38,330 bases of DNA, from contig JAPLDA010000107.1 of the NCBI GenBank assembly GCA_026391945.1, positions 1-38,330 on the forward strand. The letters are read 5' to 3'. The position numbers and the translations under genes were made by a program. Of the stretch, positions 25,406 through 33,614 are shown piece by piece (the stretch's first letter is position 1; each line of letters starts with the position of its first letter). The notes under the pieces are model-generated. The model saw only the letters and a program-made list of their open reading frames with translations, searched no databases and was not told the origin of the DNA. This DNA is from Bacteroidota bacterium (lineage in GTDB: Bacteria; Bacteroidota; Bacteroidia; AKYH767-A; 2013-40CM-41-45).

Positions 25406-26452
25406 TTGAAAAATCCAACTCCCCGAAGTCTCGCCCTTATCGCAGCTCTGGTGGCTGCTTTCATCGTTGTTGTCGCAGAGTTCATTACGAACGTTTCACC
25501 TTATTTTCACAAGAACTGGATTTCACTGCTGGTGGTTTTCGCGATTGCTTTCATCACCACCTTCATCATTTTTTATTTTCTTCTTGAAAAATTCATTTAC
25601 CGGAAAATTAAACTGATCTACAAGACGATTTCAAATTTCAGAAGTGCAAAAGAAAAATCCACCGGGATTCACCTGGGTGATGACATCATCGGCGGCGTGA
25701 GCCAGGAGGTGATGGACTGGCAGAAAAACCGCAGCGATGAAATCACGGAGTTGAAAAGGATGGAAAGTTTCAGGAAGGAATTTTTGGGGAATGTTTCACA
25801 CGAACTCAAGACGCCGATTTTCAATATCCAGGGATACATCCATACGTTGCTCGAAGGCGGAATTGATGACAAAGAAGTGAATCTTCATTACCTGCAGAGA
25901 GCTTCTAAATCGGTTGATCGTTTATGCCTGATCGTGGAAGACCTTGAATCCATCAGCAAACTCGAAGCCGGTGAAATGATTCTGGAACAACGCGTGTTTG
26001 ATATGCATGAGCTGGTGCACGATGTTTTTGAATCGATGGAAATGCAAACTGTTGAAAAGAAAATCAAGTTGGGTTTTAAAGAAGAAAGCGACCGGTCGTT
26101 TTTTGTGTATGCTGATAAGGAACGAATCCGGCAGGTGCTGGTAAACCTCATCGTGAACTCGATCAAATACGGAAAAGAAAACGGTTTGACGCTGGTTGGT
26201 TTTTATGACATGGATGAAAATATCCTCGTTGAAATTACCGACAACGGAATCGGAATTGAACAGGAACACCTGCCGCGATTGTTCGAGCGTTTTTACCGGG
26301 TAGATAAGAGTCGTTCGCGGGAAGCGGGAGGAACTGGTTTGGGCCTTGCGATTGTGAAGCACATCATCGAAGCGCATCAGCAGTCCATTAACGTTCGCAG
26401 TACATTTGGAATCGGAACCACGTTTGCATTTACGCTGAAGAAGGCGAGATGA
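25406..26452 (+). CDS. PhoR-like sensor histidine kinase
   Basis: This is a 348-residue membrane kinase. Two helices (about 8-29 and 39-61) are joined by a very short periplasmic loop, so extracellular ligand sensing is unlikely. A short linker (62-120) without a clear PAS domain follows. HisKA has FLGNVSHELKTPIFNIQGY with H132. The ATPase domain shows N-box VNLIVNSIKYGKENG, G1 EITDNGIGI, F-box LFERFYRVDKSRSREAGG and G2 GTGLGLAIVKHI. The start is a TTG, the only initiator upstream of the first helix, with a -7 20 nt before it. It likely phosphorylates the preceding regulator. With little periplasmic domain, input probably comes from PstSCAB/PhoU. Confidence 0.92.
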   Translation: MKNPTPRSLALIAALVAAFIVVVAEFITNVSPYFHKNWISLLVVFAIAFITTFIIFYFLLEKFIYRKIKLIYKTISNFRSAKEKSTGIHLGDDIIGGVSQEVMDWQKNRSDEITELKRMESFRKEFLGNVSHELKTPIFNIQGYIHTLLEGGIDDKEVNLHYLQRASKSVDRLCLIVEDLESISKLEAGEMILEQRVFDMHELVHDVFESMEMQTVEKKIKLGFKEESDRSFFVYADKERIRQVLVNLIVNSIKYGKENGLTLVGFYDMDENILVEITDNGIGIEQEHLPRLFERFYRVDKSRSREAGGTGLGLAIVKHIIEAHQQSINVRSTFGIGTTFAFTLKKAR

Positions 26453-26471
26453 CCTTTCTTTTTCCGGATTT

Positions 26472-26834
26472 TTATGATGCCAGCGCTTCGATGTAATTCT
26501 CTTCGCTCAGTTGAAAAGGAATCCCGATTTTTTTCGCTTCAAGAGTTTCAAACAGGTTTTCTGCAAACTGGTGTTCGCTGACCGGGTCGCTGTAAATATT
26601 TCCGAAAATATTCGACATCGTGCTGGAGAAAACCGCAATGCAAACCGAATAGTTGTCGGCCGAAAATTTCAGATCCATCAGTGAAGACAAGGTACTAAGC
26701 CCTTCTCCTTTGGAAGCGCTGATGATCCCGGTTTTAAAATCAGCATACTGAACCCGGTAGTTCATTTTCTTCAGCACCGATTCGCAGTAGCTGAATACGA
26801 TGGGCAAGTTGTAGTTGTACAGGTTGATTTTCAT
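26472..26834 (-). CDS. Uncharacterised small soluble protein
   Basis: The protein is about 120 residues from the ATG at 26834 (MKINLYNYNLPIVFSYCESV). A longer form from 26873 adds 13 residues that look non-conserved. It reads as a small alpha/beta protein: helix (8-21), strand NYRVQYADFKTGIISASKG (about 25-43), then strands around DLKFSADNYSVCIAVFSSTM and a C-terminal helix. No signal peptide, membrane segment or catalytic motif is seen, and I do not recognise the family. It is convergent with the histidine kinase and 110 nt downstream of another unknown gene on the same strand. Confidence 0.65.
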   Translation of the reverse strand: MKINLYNYNLPIVFSYCESVLKKMNYRVQYADFKTGIISASKGEGLSTLSSLMDLKFSADNYSVCIAVFSSTMSNIFGNIYSDPVSEHQFAENLFETLEAKKIGIPFQLSEENYIEALAS

Positions 26835-26944
26835 GATTGTTTTTGATGTAAAATAATACACACCATGTTTCATGAAAATGACCGGGATGTTAAAGAATCG
26901 TCAACAGTTCCGGGGTAATTTTATCTCTAATCGATACGATGAAA

Positions 26945-27607
26945 TTAATTTCCCGACTCGGAGAAGTAGGTAAAAGCAATTCCGGATTTTTTTTCACTTG
27001 AAATTTCCGGCGTTGGCACCAACGGGATCAAAAGTTCAGAATTAGAAAATTCCAATTCCAAATTCAACAGGAAATATCCGGCCCGGTCAATGTCAAACAG
27101 CCAGATCATGGTCTCGATGTCTTCTTTCGACTGTACTTCCCGGACATGAGCAATCTTCAGTTTCTCTTTCATCAAATCCAGTTTTTCGAAAAATTTTCTT
27201 CGTTGTTTCTTCTTAGAGGGAATCATGGATGGCGTATAGTAAACAAAAATTGAAAAACCATCCGACTGAATAGTATTCAATGACTGAAAAATATTTTCTC
27301 TTTTTTTGTCGGAAATTGAATCCAGCATGTCCCCAAAGTCATCAACAAGTTTATTCATCTTAAGCTTGGAATTTTTGTAGCCAAATTTTAAAATCATAAA
27401 AAAGTAAACCGGCAGGAAGTAAACCGCCGTTACTAAAACAATGATTGGAATTCCGAAACAAATCACCATCACTGTAATACCGAACTTCGTATTGACAAAC
27501 CTCAGATAAAACGGGTACTTTTTATGGAACCGGTCGCGGCGTGAACTTCCATCATACTTTTCGAAGTGGTAGAGGTATTCGCTGAGAGGAAAAATGACGG
27601 CTCGCAT
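26945..27607 (-). CDS. Uncharacterised membrane-anchored protein
   Basis: This is a 220-residue protein with one long hydrophobic stretch (about 43-75, VMVICFGIPIIVLVTAVYFLPVYFFMI), long enough for a helical hairpin. Charged N- and C-terminal parts flank it. The C-terminal domain has a lysine-rich KKKQRRKFFEKLDLMKEKLK helix (about 131-150) and later strands such as AGYFLLNLELEF. No known motif was recognised. A well-formed promoter lies 70 nt upstream (27678-27707). It is divergent from mltG, and may be transcribed together with the small gene at 26472-26834. Confidence 0.7.
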   Translation of the reverse strand: MRAVIFPLSEYLYHFEKYDGSSRRDRFHKKYPFYLRFVNTKFGITVMVICFGIPIIVLVTAVYFLPVYFFMILKFGYKNSKLKMNKLVDDFGDMLDSISDKKRENIFQSLNTIQSDGFSIFVYYTPSMIPSKKKQRRKFFEKLDLMKEKLKIAHVREVQSKEDIETMIWLFDIDRAGYFLLNLELEFSNSELLIPLVPTPEISSEKKSGIAFTYFSESGN

Positions 27608-27677
27608 GAAAAAATTTATGACAAGGTGTTAACTTTTTTCCTAATAAGGGATGCAGTCGGAGTTGTTGATTCTAAAG

Positions 27678-27707
27678 CAAATGTATTCTTTTTACCAACT
27701 TCTCAAA
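27678..27707 (-). promoter_or_regulatory. Promoter of the 26945-27607 gene (-33/-7)
   Basis: On the minus strand TTTG (27704-27707), an 18-nt spacer and TACATTTG (27678-27685) match both elements of the Bacteroidota consensus exactly, with a spacer one nucleotide short. This is the best promoter match in the window. Confidence 0.75.
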
Positions 27708-27771
27708 AGAAATCAGTCCGGAACTTCAGCCTCCGGTGAATGAAATGTTTCCACAAAAAAATAATAATCAC

Positions 27772-27795
27772 TTTTATGCCGATGGCAGCATAAAA
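27772..27795. repeat. Inverted repeat in the mltG upstream region
   Basis: TTTTATGC (27772-27779) and GCATAAAA (27788-27795) form a perfect 8-bp inverted repeat with an inner TGCC/GGCA alternative. It ends 16 nt before the mltG -7, where a -33 element or operator would lie. No T-tract follows on either strand, so a terminator is less likely. Confidence 0.5.
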
Positions 27796-27811
27796 ATTCT
27801 TTCCTTTCAAT

Positions 27812-27819
27812 TACTTTCG
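27812..27819 (+). promoter_or_regulatory. Candidate -7 element of mltG
   Basis: TACTTTCG has one mismatch to TAnnTTTG and ends 20 nt before the ATG at 27840. Confidence 0.5.
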
Positions 27820-27839
27820 CTTCCTGTTAAGAAAGCATT

Positions 27840-28910
27840 ATGCCGAAGAAGAAGAAAAAGAAAGCGAATAAAGTGATACGCATATTCTGGTCAGTTGTTA
27901 TCATGCTGGCCATCGTGGCTGCAACAGGAGGGTATCTCGTGTACAGGGAAATCTACAAACCCAACCTCACCATCACCGACTGGAAACGTCCTCATTTCAT
28001 TTTGATCCCCACAGGTTCGGGATTTGAAGATGTCGTGAAGATTCTTTCAGGTCAGCATCTCCTCATCAATGAAAAAACTTTTCGCTGGACTGCCCAACAG
28101 ATGAAATATTCGGATGACAATGTGAAAGCCGGGAAGTACCAGTTAAAACAGGGGATGAGCAACAAATCGCTGATTACCATGCTGCGTTCCGGGAAACAGG
28201 TTCCGGTGGATCTTGTCTTCAATAACATCCGCACCAAAGATCAGCTTGCACAGAAGGTCGGGGAGCAACTTGAAGCGCCGGCATCCGCCATTCTTAACCT
28301 GATGAACGATGCTGATTACACCAAACAACTTGGGTTTACCCGCGACAACATCCTTTCGTTTTTTATTCCTGATACATACGAGTTTTACTGGAACACTTCC
28401 GCCGACCAGTTTTTTAAAAGGATGAAAAAGGAGTACGATAAATTCTGGACCGATTCCATCCGCAGGAAAGCAAAGGAAATTGGTTTCACTCCCGTCCAGG
28501 TTTCCGTGATCGCATCCATCGTGCAGCAGGAAACCAGGAGGGATGCCGAAAAGAGCCTGATTGCAGGCGTGTACATCAACCGCTATAAAAAAGGGTGGAA
28601 GCTGGAAGCCGACCCGACACTCGTGTATGCGCTCGGCGATTTTTCAGTGAACCGTGTGTTGAGCGTGTACAAGGAAATTGACTCACCATACAATACGTAC
28701 ATGTATGCCGGACTTCCGCCGGGGCCAATCTGCCTGCCTACGATTGCATCTCTGCATGCCGTATTGAACTACAGCAAACATAACTACCTGTATTTTTGCG
28801 CGCGCGAAGATTTCTCCGGGTATCATAGCTTCGCCGCCACGTATGATCAGCATTTGCTGAATGCACACCGGTTCCAGAAGGCGCTCGACAAGCGGGGAAT
28901 CCATTCCTGA
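27840..28910 (+). CDS. mltG: Endolytic murein transglycosylase MltG
   Basis: This 356-residue enzyme is anchored in the inner membrane by one helix (about 14-34) after a very lysine-rich start. It cleaves nascent glycan strands in peptidoglycan and is thought to set strand length. A LysM-like region (about 50-120) with KAGKYQLKQGMSN is followed by the YceG catalytic domain: SFFIPDTYEFYW (173-184), IASIVQQETRRDAEKS with probable catalytic E231, AGVYINRYKKGWKLEADPTLVYALGD, and SPYNTYMYAGLPPGPI. The first Glu of the E. coli VEKET motif is Gln here, but the ET Glu that I take as catalytic is kept. Length is normal. Confidence 0.95.
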   Translation: MPKKKKKKANKVIRIFWSVVIMLAIVAATGGYLVYREIYKPNLTITDWKRPHFILIPTGSGFEDVVKILSGQHLLINEKTFRWTAQQMKYSDDNVKAGKYQLKQGMSNKSLITMLRSGKQVPVDLVFNNIRTKDQLAQKVGEQLEAPASAILNLMNDADYTKQLGFTRDNILSFFIPDTYEFYWNTSADQFFKRMKKEYDKFWTDSIRRKAKEIGFTPVQVSVIASIVQQETRRDAEKSLIAGVYINRYKKGWKLEADPTLVYALGDFSVNRVLSVYKEIDSPYNTYMYAGLPPGPICLPTIASLHAVLNYSKHNYLYFCAREDFSGYHSFAATYDQHLLNAHRFQKALDKRGIHS

Positions 28911-28917
28911 CCGGGCA

Positions 28918-28948
28918 TTTCACAGAATGAAAAAGTGTTTTAATTTCG
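28918..28948 (+). promoter_or_regulatory. Promoter of the phosphohexomutase gene (-33/-7)
   Basis: TTTC (28918-28921), a 19-nt spacer and TAATTTCG (28941-28948) fit TTTG-N19-TAnnTTTG with one mismatch in each element. It lies 70 nt before the ATG at 29019. Confidence 0.6.
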
Positions 28949-29018
28949 CCAAAGAAAATTCAGGGGTTTAACTTTTACACGTTGCGAAAGGGAACCCGGA
29001 CAGTAAAAACAATTCATC

Positions 29019-30431
29019 ATGCAAAAAATAAAATTCGGAACCGATGGATGGCGCGCCATCATTGCCAAAGATTTCACAGTTGAAAATGTAACGCGTGTTG
29101 CTGAAGCAACGGCTGCGTGGCTGCTGAAAGAGAAAAAAAATCCATCGGTTATCGTCGGCCATGACTGCAGGTTCGGCGGAAAACTTTTTGCGGAGACTGT
29201 TGCCAAAGTGATGGGAGCGAATGGAGTTAAAACATTTCTCGCCGAAGGTTTTGTATCCACACCGATGATTTCCATGGGTGCGCTCGATTATAAATGCGAT
29301 CTCGGAATCATCATCACGGCAAGCCACAACCCGCCTTCATACAATGGTTTCAAGCTGAAAGGATCGTATGGCGGCCCGCTTACGCCTTCCAAAGTCCAGG
29401 AGATTGAAGACAGGATCAAGGATCAGTCTTCGGTGGATACTGAGAAGATATCACTGAAGGAACTCGTTGAAAAAAATCTGCTGGTTGTCGTTGACCTCGA
29501 AAGCGATTATGTCCGTCATGTCGAAAAACATTTTGATCTCGACGCCATCCGGAATTCGAAAATGAAATTTGCGTATGATGCCATGTATGGTTCAGGTCAG
29601 AATGTGATCAAGCGGTTGTTCCCTAACATCACCATGCTGCATTGTGATGATAACCCCGGCTTTCACGGACAGGCACCGGAGCCGATTCACAAGAACCTCA
29701 AAGAATTTTCGGAACTGATCAGGAAGAGCGGAAACATCGATTGCGGTTTGGTTACAGACGGTGATGCTGACCGGATCGGGTTGTATGATAACAAAGGAAA
29801 TTTTGTGGATTCGCATCACATCATTCTCTTGCTCATTCATTATCTCTATAAGTACAAAGGCATGCGAGGGAAAGTCTGCACGGCATTCAGCACCACTCCG
29901 AAAGTGGAGAAATTGTGTAAACATTACGGGATACCGGTGGAGACGGTGAAAATCGGTTTCAAATACATCTGCGAAATCATGATTCACGAAGATGTGTTGC
30001 TTGGCGGAGAAGAGAGCGGCGGCATTGCCATCAAAGGACACATTCCTGAACGCGACGGAATCTGGATGGGGCTGGTGATCTGGGAATTCATGGCGAAGAG
30101 CGGAAAGTCGTTGCCCGACCTTGTGAAAGAAGTGTATGACATCGTCGGAGCTTTTGCTTTCGAGCGTTCCGACCTTCATTTGAAAGAAGAAGTGAAAGAA
30201 AAAATCGTGAAGAACACGGCCAACGGTGCTTATACAAGTTTTGGAAAATACAATGTGAAGAGAGTGGAAGACATGGACGGCTACAAATATTTTTTTGACG
30301 ATGATAACCGTGAATGGCTTTTGATCCGCGCGTCCGGAACGGAACCTGTGTTGCGTACGTATGCTGAATCGACTACGCGTGAAGGCGCTTTTGAAATTCT
30401 GAAAGCGGCAGAAAACACCTTGCTGAATTAG
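29019..30431 (+). CDS. Phosphoglucomutase/phosphomannomutase family protein
   Basis: This 470-residue alpha-D-phosphohexomutase moves phosphate between the 1 and 6 positions of a hexose phosphate. It has the start KFGTDGWRAI, the catalytic phosphoserine loop TASHNPPSYNG (S102), the Mg2+ loop DGDADR (D247, D249, D251), the sugar loop GGEESGGI and the phosphate-binding RASGTEPVLRTY. Length and order are normal. The sugar cannot be set by sequence alone: glucose, mannose and glucosamine phosphates are all possible, so no symbol is given. The family feeds cell-envelope sugar synthesis, which suits its place beside mltG. Confidence 0.92.
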   Translation: MQKIKFGTDGWRAIIAKDFTVENVTRVAEATAAWLLKEKKNPSVIVGHDCRFGGKLFAETVAKVMGANGVKTFLAEGFVSTPMISMGALDYKCDLGIIITASHNPPSYNGFKLKGSYGGPLTPSKVQEIEDRIKDQSSVDTEKISLKELVEKNLLVVVDLESDYVRHVEKHFDLDAIRNSKMKFAYDAMYGSGQNVIKRLFPNITMLHCDDNPGFHGQAPEPIHKNLKEFSELIRKSGNIDCGLVTDGDADRIGLYDNKGNFVDSHHIILLLIHYLYKYKGMRGKVCTAFSTTPKVEKLCKHYGIPVETVKIGFKYICEIMIHEDVLLGGEESGGIAIKGHIPERDGIWMGLVIWEFMAKSGKSLPDLVKEVYDIVGAFAFERSDLHLKEEVKEKIVKNTANGAYTSFGKYNVKRVEDMDGYKYFFDDDNREWLLIRASGTEPVLRTYAESTTREGAFEILKAAENTLLN

Positions 30432-30438
30432 CATCGTC

Positions 30439-31440
30439 TTGAAAAACAAACCAAGGAAATTCACCGGAAAAGTGCGCGGCATTTTCGGGAGATGGATTTC
30501 TGATTTTCATCGTTCAGCTTTTTTCATTCCAGGACTCACTTTGATCTTGCTGCTTTCCTGCAGCCGGATGGAAGCACAATCCGACTCACTTTCATTTTTT
30601 CAGCCATCTCCAACACTGAATCATCAACGTGTGAACCTGGTGAAATACTCCGCTGCAGGATTGTACCCGGTGAGTATGTTCTGGTTGTACACGCAATGGT
30701 ACCAGCATTACCCGCGCTCATCTTTTCATTTTTTTAATGATGAAGGCGAGTGGCTGCAGATGGACAAAGGCGGACACATTCTCGATTCGTATACGATCGG
30801 GAAAGTTGGTTTTCAAACATTGAAATGGGCGGGAGTTGAAAACAGGAAAGCCATCTGGTACGGTGCAGGAATCGGTTATGCATTTCAAACCACGCTGGAA
30901 GTGTTTGATGGTTTCTCCTCTCAATGGGGATTTTCGCTCACCGACATGGCTGCCAACACCATTGGCAGTGCGGCATTCATCAGTCAGCAATTGGCATGGA
31001 ATGAACAACGGATTTTTTTGAAGTATTCTTTTCATCAGACTGAATTTTCAAAATACCGTCCCAACGAACTCGGAAGTAATCTTCCCGAAAATATTCTGAA
31101 AGATTACAACGGGCTTACCTATTGGTTGTGTGTGAATCCATATTCATTCATGAAAAAGGAATCCGGGTTTCCGAAATGGCTGGGATTTGCTTTCGGTTAC
31201 GGAGCGGAAGGTATGATCGGTGGTTATTCGAATCCATCAGTGGTGGATGGAAAAAGTGTATCGGCATTCGACCGCTACAGGCAATATTATCTTTCTCTCG
31301 ATATTGATCTTTCGAGGATACAAACGCATTCTAAATTTTTATCGGGATTTTTTAAGGTGATCAACTTCATCCGGTTGCCTGCTCCGGCCATTGAATTCAA
31401 CAATGGCCATCGAACAAAATTCTATGCACTCTGTTTCTGA
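30439..31440 (+). CDS. DUF2279-type exported protein
   Basis: This 333-residue protein has a signal-like hydrophobic segment FIPGLTLILLLSC (29-41). A possible lipid-modified Cys (SCSRMEAQ) is preceded by a basic stretch. The body has WLQMDKGGHILDSYTIGKVG and AFQTTLEVFDGFSSQWGFSLTDM with following ANTIG, the His/Asp-rich core I associate with DUF2279 proteins of unknown function. The rest (about 190-330) is rich in aromatic residues, consistent with beta structure. The start is a TTG 7 nt after the mutase stop. No ATG precedes the hydrophobic segment, so TTG is accepted. It probably shares a transcript with the mutase. Confidence 0.75.
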   Translation: MKNKPRKFTGKVRGIFGRWISDFHRSAFFIPGLTLILLLSCSRMEAQSDSLSFFQPSPTLNHQRVNLVKYSAAGLYPVSMFWLYTQWYQHYPRSSFHFFNDEGEWLQMDKGGHILDSYTIGKVGFQTLKWAGVENRKAIWYGAGIGYAFQTTLEVFDGFSSQWGFSLTDMAANTIGSAAFISQQLAWNEQRIFLKYSFHQTEFSKYRPNELGSNLPENILKDYNGLTYWLCVNPYSFMKKESGFPKWLGFAFGYGAEGMIGGYSNPSVVDGKSVSAFDRYRQYYLSLDIDLSRIQTHSKFLSGFFKVINFIRLPAPAIEFNNGHRTKFYALCF

Positions 31441-31445
31441 TTGAT

Positions 31446-31453
31446 TACTTTTG
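31446..31453 (+). promoter_or_regulatory. Candidate -7 element of the DUF2027-Smr gene
   Basis: TACTTTTG exactly matches TAnnTTTG and ends 23 nt before the ATG at 31477, just after the preceding stop. Confidence 0.6.
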
Positions 31454-31476
31454 ATTTTTGTTTTTAAACTCTGACT

Positions 31477-32562
31477 ATGCGGCTTAACATCGGTGATAAG
31501 GTTCGTTTTCTGAATGAAGCCATAGAAGGTATCGTCACACGCATCCTCAGCAATGAGCGTGTGGAGATCACGACTACGGAAGGATTCACACAAACTGCCG
31601 CCGAGCAACACCTCGTGAAAGTAGAATTCACGATGGAGGAAAAGGTTGTTGAGCCGGAAGAACAGAGCGGAAAGCAGGAGACAGCCGGAGTGTCATCCCG
31701 TGAAAAAAATCCTGATGCGAAAGCGATTTACCGTCCACCCTTCATTCCTTCCCTGAAAAATGACGAAACCATTTATGCCGCTTTCGTGCTGAAGGATGAA
31801 CGAATCCCTCTTACGAGTGACATTGAATTTACGCTCATCAACAATTGCAGTTATTCTATTGTTTATTCTTTGTCAAAAAAGAAAAGTGATTTGCGTTCAG
31901 GTGTGGCTGCCGGTCTTTTAAAATCGCGAACGGAACAATTCATCGGAACTTTTTCGCAGGATGAATTGCATACGTTCGACGGATTCACGATTGAATTTTT
32001 ATTTTTTGAAGAGAATGATTTTGTTCCGCGTCCGCCGGCGGAAAAACATATTTCCATCACCTCATCCGATTTTATTGCCGAAGAATACTGGGAGACGCTG
32101 AAAGGCCGGGATGAACGGATTCTCCTGATGCCTTTGCACATGATCCATGCTGAAAAGGAAGTGAGTGTAAAAAAACTGCTCGACCGTTACCAGAAAAAAG
32201 AAGAGGAAGACAAAGCGAGAAGCGAACTGTTTTCGAAGGGTTCGAAAAATAAAATGAAGCCGAGGAAATTTGTGTTGTTGTCAAAAGAAAAAGTTGTTGA
32301 CCTGCACATTGAAGAACTGGTGAAAGATCATGCTTCCATGAGCAATGCCCAGATCATTTCCTACCAGCTCAACTTTTTTCATTTTGAAATGGACCAGGCC
32401 ATATTAAACAAACTGAACAAAATCATTTTCATTCATGGAGTGGGGCAGGGGGTTTTGAAAAGTGCGATTAAAGAGGAGCTGAAAAAATTTCCGAATATCC
32501 GGTATCGTGAAGCGTCGAGTGAAAAATTCGGTTACGGCGCCACAGAAGTTGAATTTATTTAA
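31477..32562 (+). CDS. DUF2027 and Smr domain-containing protein
   Basis: This is a 361-residue soluble protein. Residues 1-48 (IGDKVRFLNEAIEGIVTRIL) form a small beta-barrel like the KOW/Tudor fold. The middle (about 90-220) is the DUF2027 beta domain with ADP-like FVLKDERIPLTSDIEFTLIN segments. A charged linker follows. The C-terminal Smr domain (about 275-361) carries VVDLHIEELVKD and FIHGVGQGVLKSAIKEEL, the DLHxE and HGxGxGxL motifs of the MutS2 tail, which is a nuclease or RNA/DNA-binding unit. MutS ATPase parts are absent. The architecture recurs in Bacteroidota; its cellular role is unknown to me. It is followed 9 nt later by a CDF exporter, likely in one operon. Confidence 0.9.
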   Translation: MRLNIGDKVRFLNEAIEGIVTRILSNERVEITTTEGFTQTAAEQHLVKVEFTMEEKVVEPEEQSGKQETAGVSSREKNPDAKAIYRPPFIPSLKNDETIYAAFVLKDERIPLTSDIEFTLINNCSYSIVYSLSKKKSDLRSGVAAGLLKSRTEQFIGTFSQDELHTFDGFTIEFLFFEENDFVPRPPAEKHISITSSDFIAEEYWETLKGRDERILLMPLHMIHAEKEVSVKKLLDRYQKKEEEDKARSELFSKGSKNKMKPRKFVLLSKEKVVDLHIEELVKDHASMSNAQIISYQLNFFHFEMDQAILNKLNKIIFIHGVGQGVLKSAIKEELKKFPNIRYREASSEKFGYGATEVEFI

Positions 32563-32571
32563 TCAAAGACG

Positions 32572-33570
32572 ATGGTCAATAACCTGAAGCAGGAAGCTGA
32601 TTATAAAATCAGGACGATGTACTGGGTGCTTGGGCTGGGCGCCATCCTCACCGCAGCGAAATTTGTAGCCTGGTACCTCACGCATTCCAATGCCATTCTC
32701 ACCGATGCGCTGGAATCCATCATTAACGTGGTGGCTGCTGCCTTTGGTTTGTTCTCATTGATTTATTCGGCACGACCGAAAGATGAAAACCATCCGTACG
32801 GACATGGCAAGATGGAGTTTCTCGCCGTTGGTTTCGAAGGAGGGTTGATCTTTGTCGCCGGTGGTGCCGTCATCCTCAAAGCCATCGAAGCGCTGATTCA
32901 TCCGCAGGAGATTACGGAACTTAGTGTCGGTATCAGCATCACCGTTTCCACCGGGATTATCAATTTACTGATCGGAAAATTTTTAATCAGGAAGGGAAAA
33001 CAACTTCATTCTGAAACATTGAAAGCGGATGGCCACCATTTGCTAGCTGACACGTATTCTTCTGCCGGGTTACTGGTCGGCCTGATCCTGATTTATTTCA
33101 CAGGCTTGTTCTGGATCGATAGCGTACTGGCCATTATACTTGGTTTGTACATCATCGTCATCGGTGTGAAGCTACTGAGAAGTGCATTGGCCGGGTTGAT
33201 GGATGAAGCGGATTTTATTGTTGCCGATGAAATCATTTCCGTGATCAGCAAAGAAAGAAAGCAACGATGGATTGACATGCACAACTTACGCGTGGTGAAG
33301 TACGGCTCTTCGCTTCACATCGATGCGCATCTCACCTTACCGTGGTACGACGACCTGAACTCAACCCATCACGAAGTAAAGGAACTGGAAGAAATCGTGA
33401 ATCAGCATTTCAAAAACCGCGTGGAATTTTTTATTCATACCGATCCATGCCGGGCTTTGTCCTGTTCCATTTGCCTGTTGAGCGATTGCAACGTGAGGCA
33501 ACACAAATTTGCAAAAGAAATTGAATGGACTACCGAGAACCTACTGAAGAATGAAATGCATACAAGCTAA
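32572..33570 (+). CDS. Cation diffusion facilitator family metal transporter
   Basis: This 332-residue proton-coupled divalent-metal exporter has six helices. Metal-site segments are seen as NAILTDALESIINV in helix 2 and LKADGHHLLADTYSS in helix 5, with the CDF marker HPYGHGKMEFLAVGFEG between. The cytoplasmic domain (about 215-332) holds a His-containing YGSSLHIDAHLTLP strand. It ends with a Cys cluster, DPCRALSCSICLLSDC, giving C-x5-C-x2-C-x4-C. This suggests extra metal or redox sensing. The metal cannot be assigned; iron, zinc and manganese are all possible. It follows the Smr gene by 9 nt. Length is slightly above the roughly 300-residue norm because of the tail. Confidence 0.93.
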   Translation: MVNNLKQEADYKIRTMYWVLGLGAILTAAKFVAWYLTHSNAILTDALESIINVVAAAFGLFSLIYSARPKDENHPYGHGKMEFLAVGFEGGLIFVAGGAVILKAIEALIHPQEITELSVGISITVSTGIINLLIGKFLIRKGKQLHSETLKADGHHLLADTYSSAGLLVGLILIYFTGLFWIDSVLAIILGLYIIVIGVKLLRSALAGLMDEADFIVADEIISVISKERKQRWIDMHNLRVVKYGSSLHIDAHLTLPWYDDLNSTHHEVKELEEIVNQHFKNRVEFFIHTDPCRALSCSICLLSDCNVRQHKFAKEIEWTTENLLKNEMHTS

Positions 33571-33614
33571 TTTCAGAAAGTAGATTGGGTTCAACCCTTT
33601 GCTTCAAAAAGTAT

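Noticed and set aside
29592-30482. 296-codon reading frame antisense to the phosphohexomutase
   Set aside because: The mutase has all catalytic motifs. The antisense product is a Phe/His-rich shadow without recognisable domains.
31386-31408. Inverted repeat GGCCATTG/CAATGGCC
   Set aside because: It lies within the coding region of the DUF2279 gene with no T-tract, so it is most likely chance.
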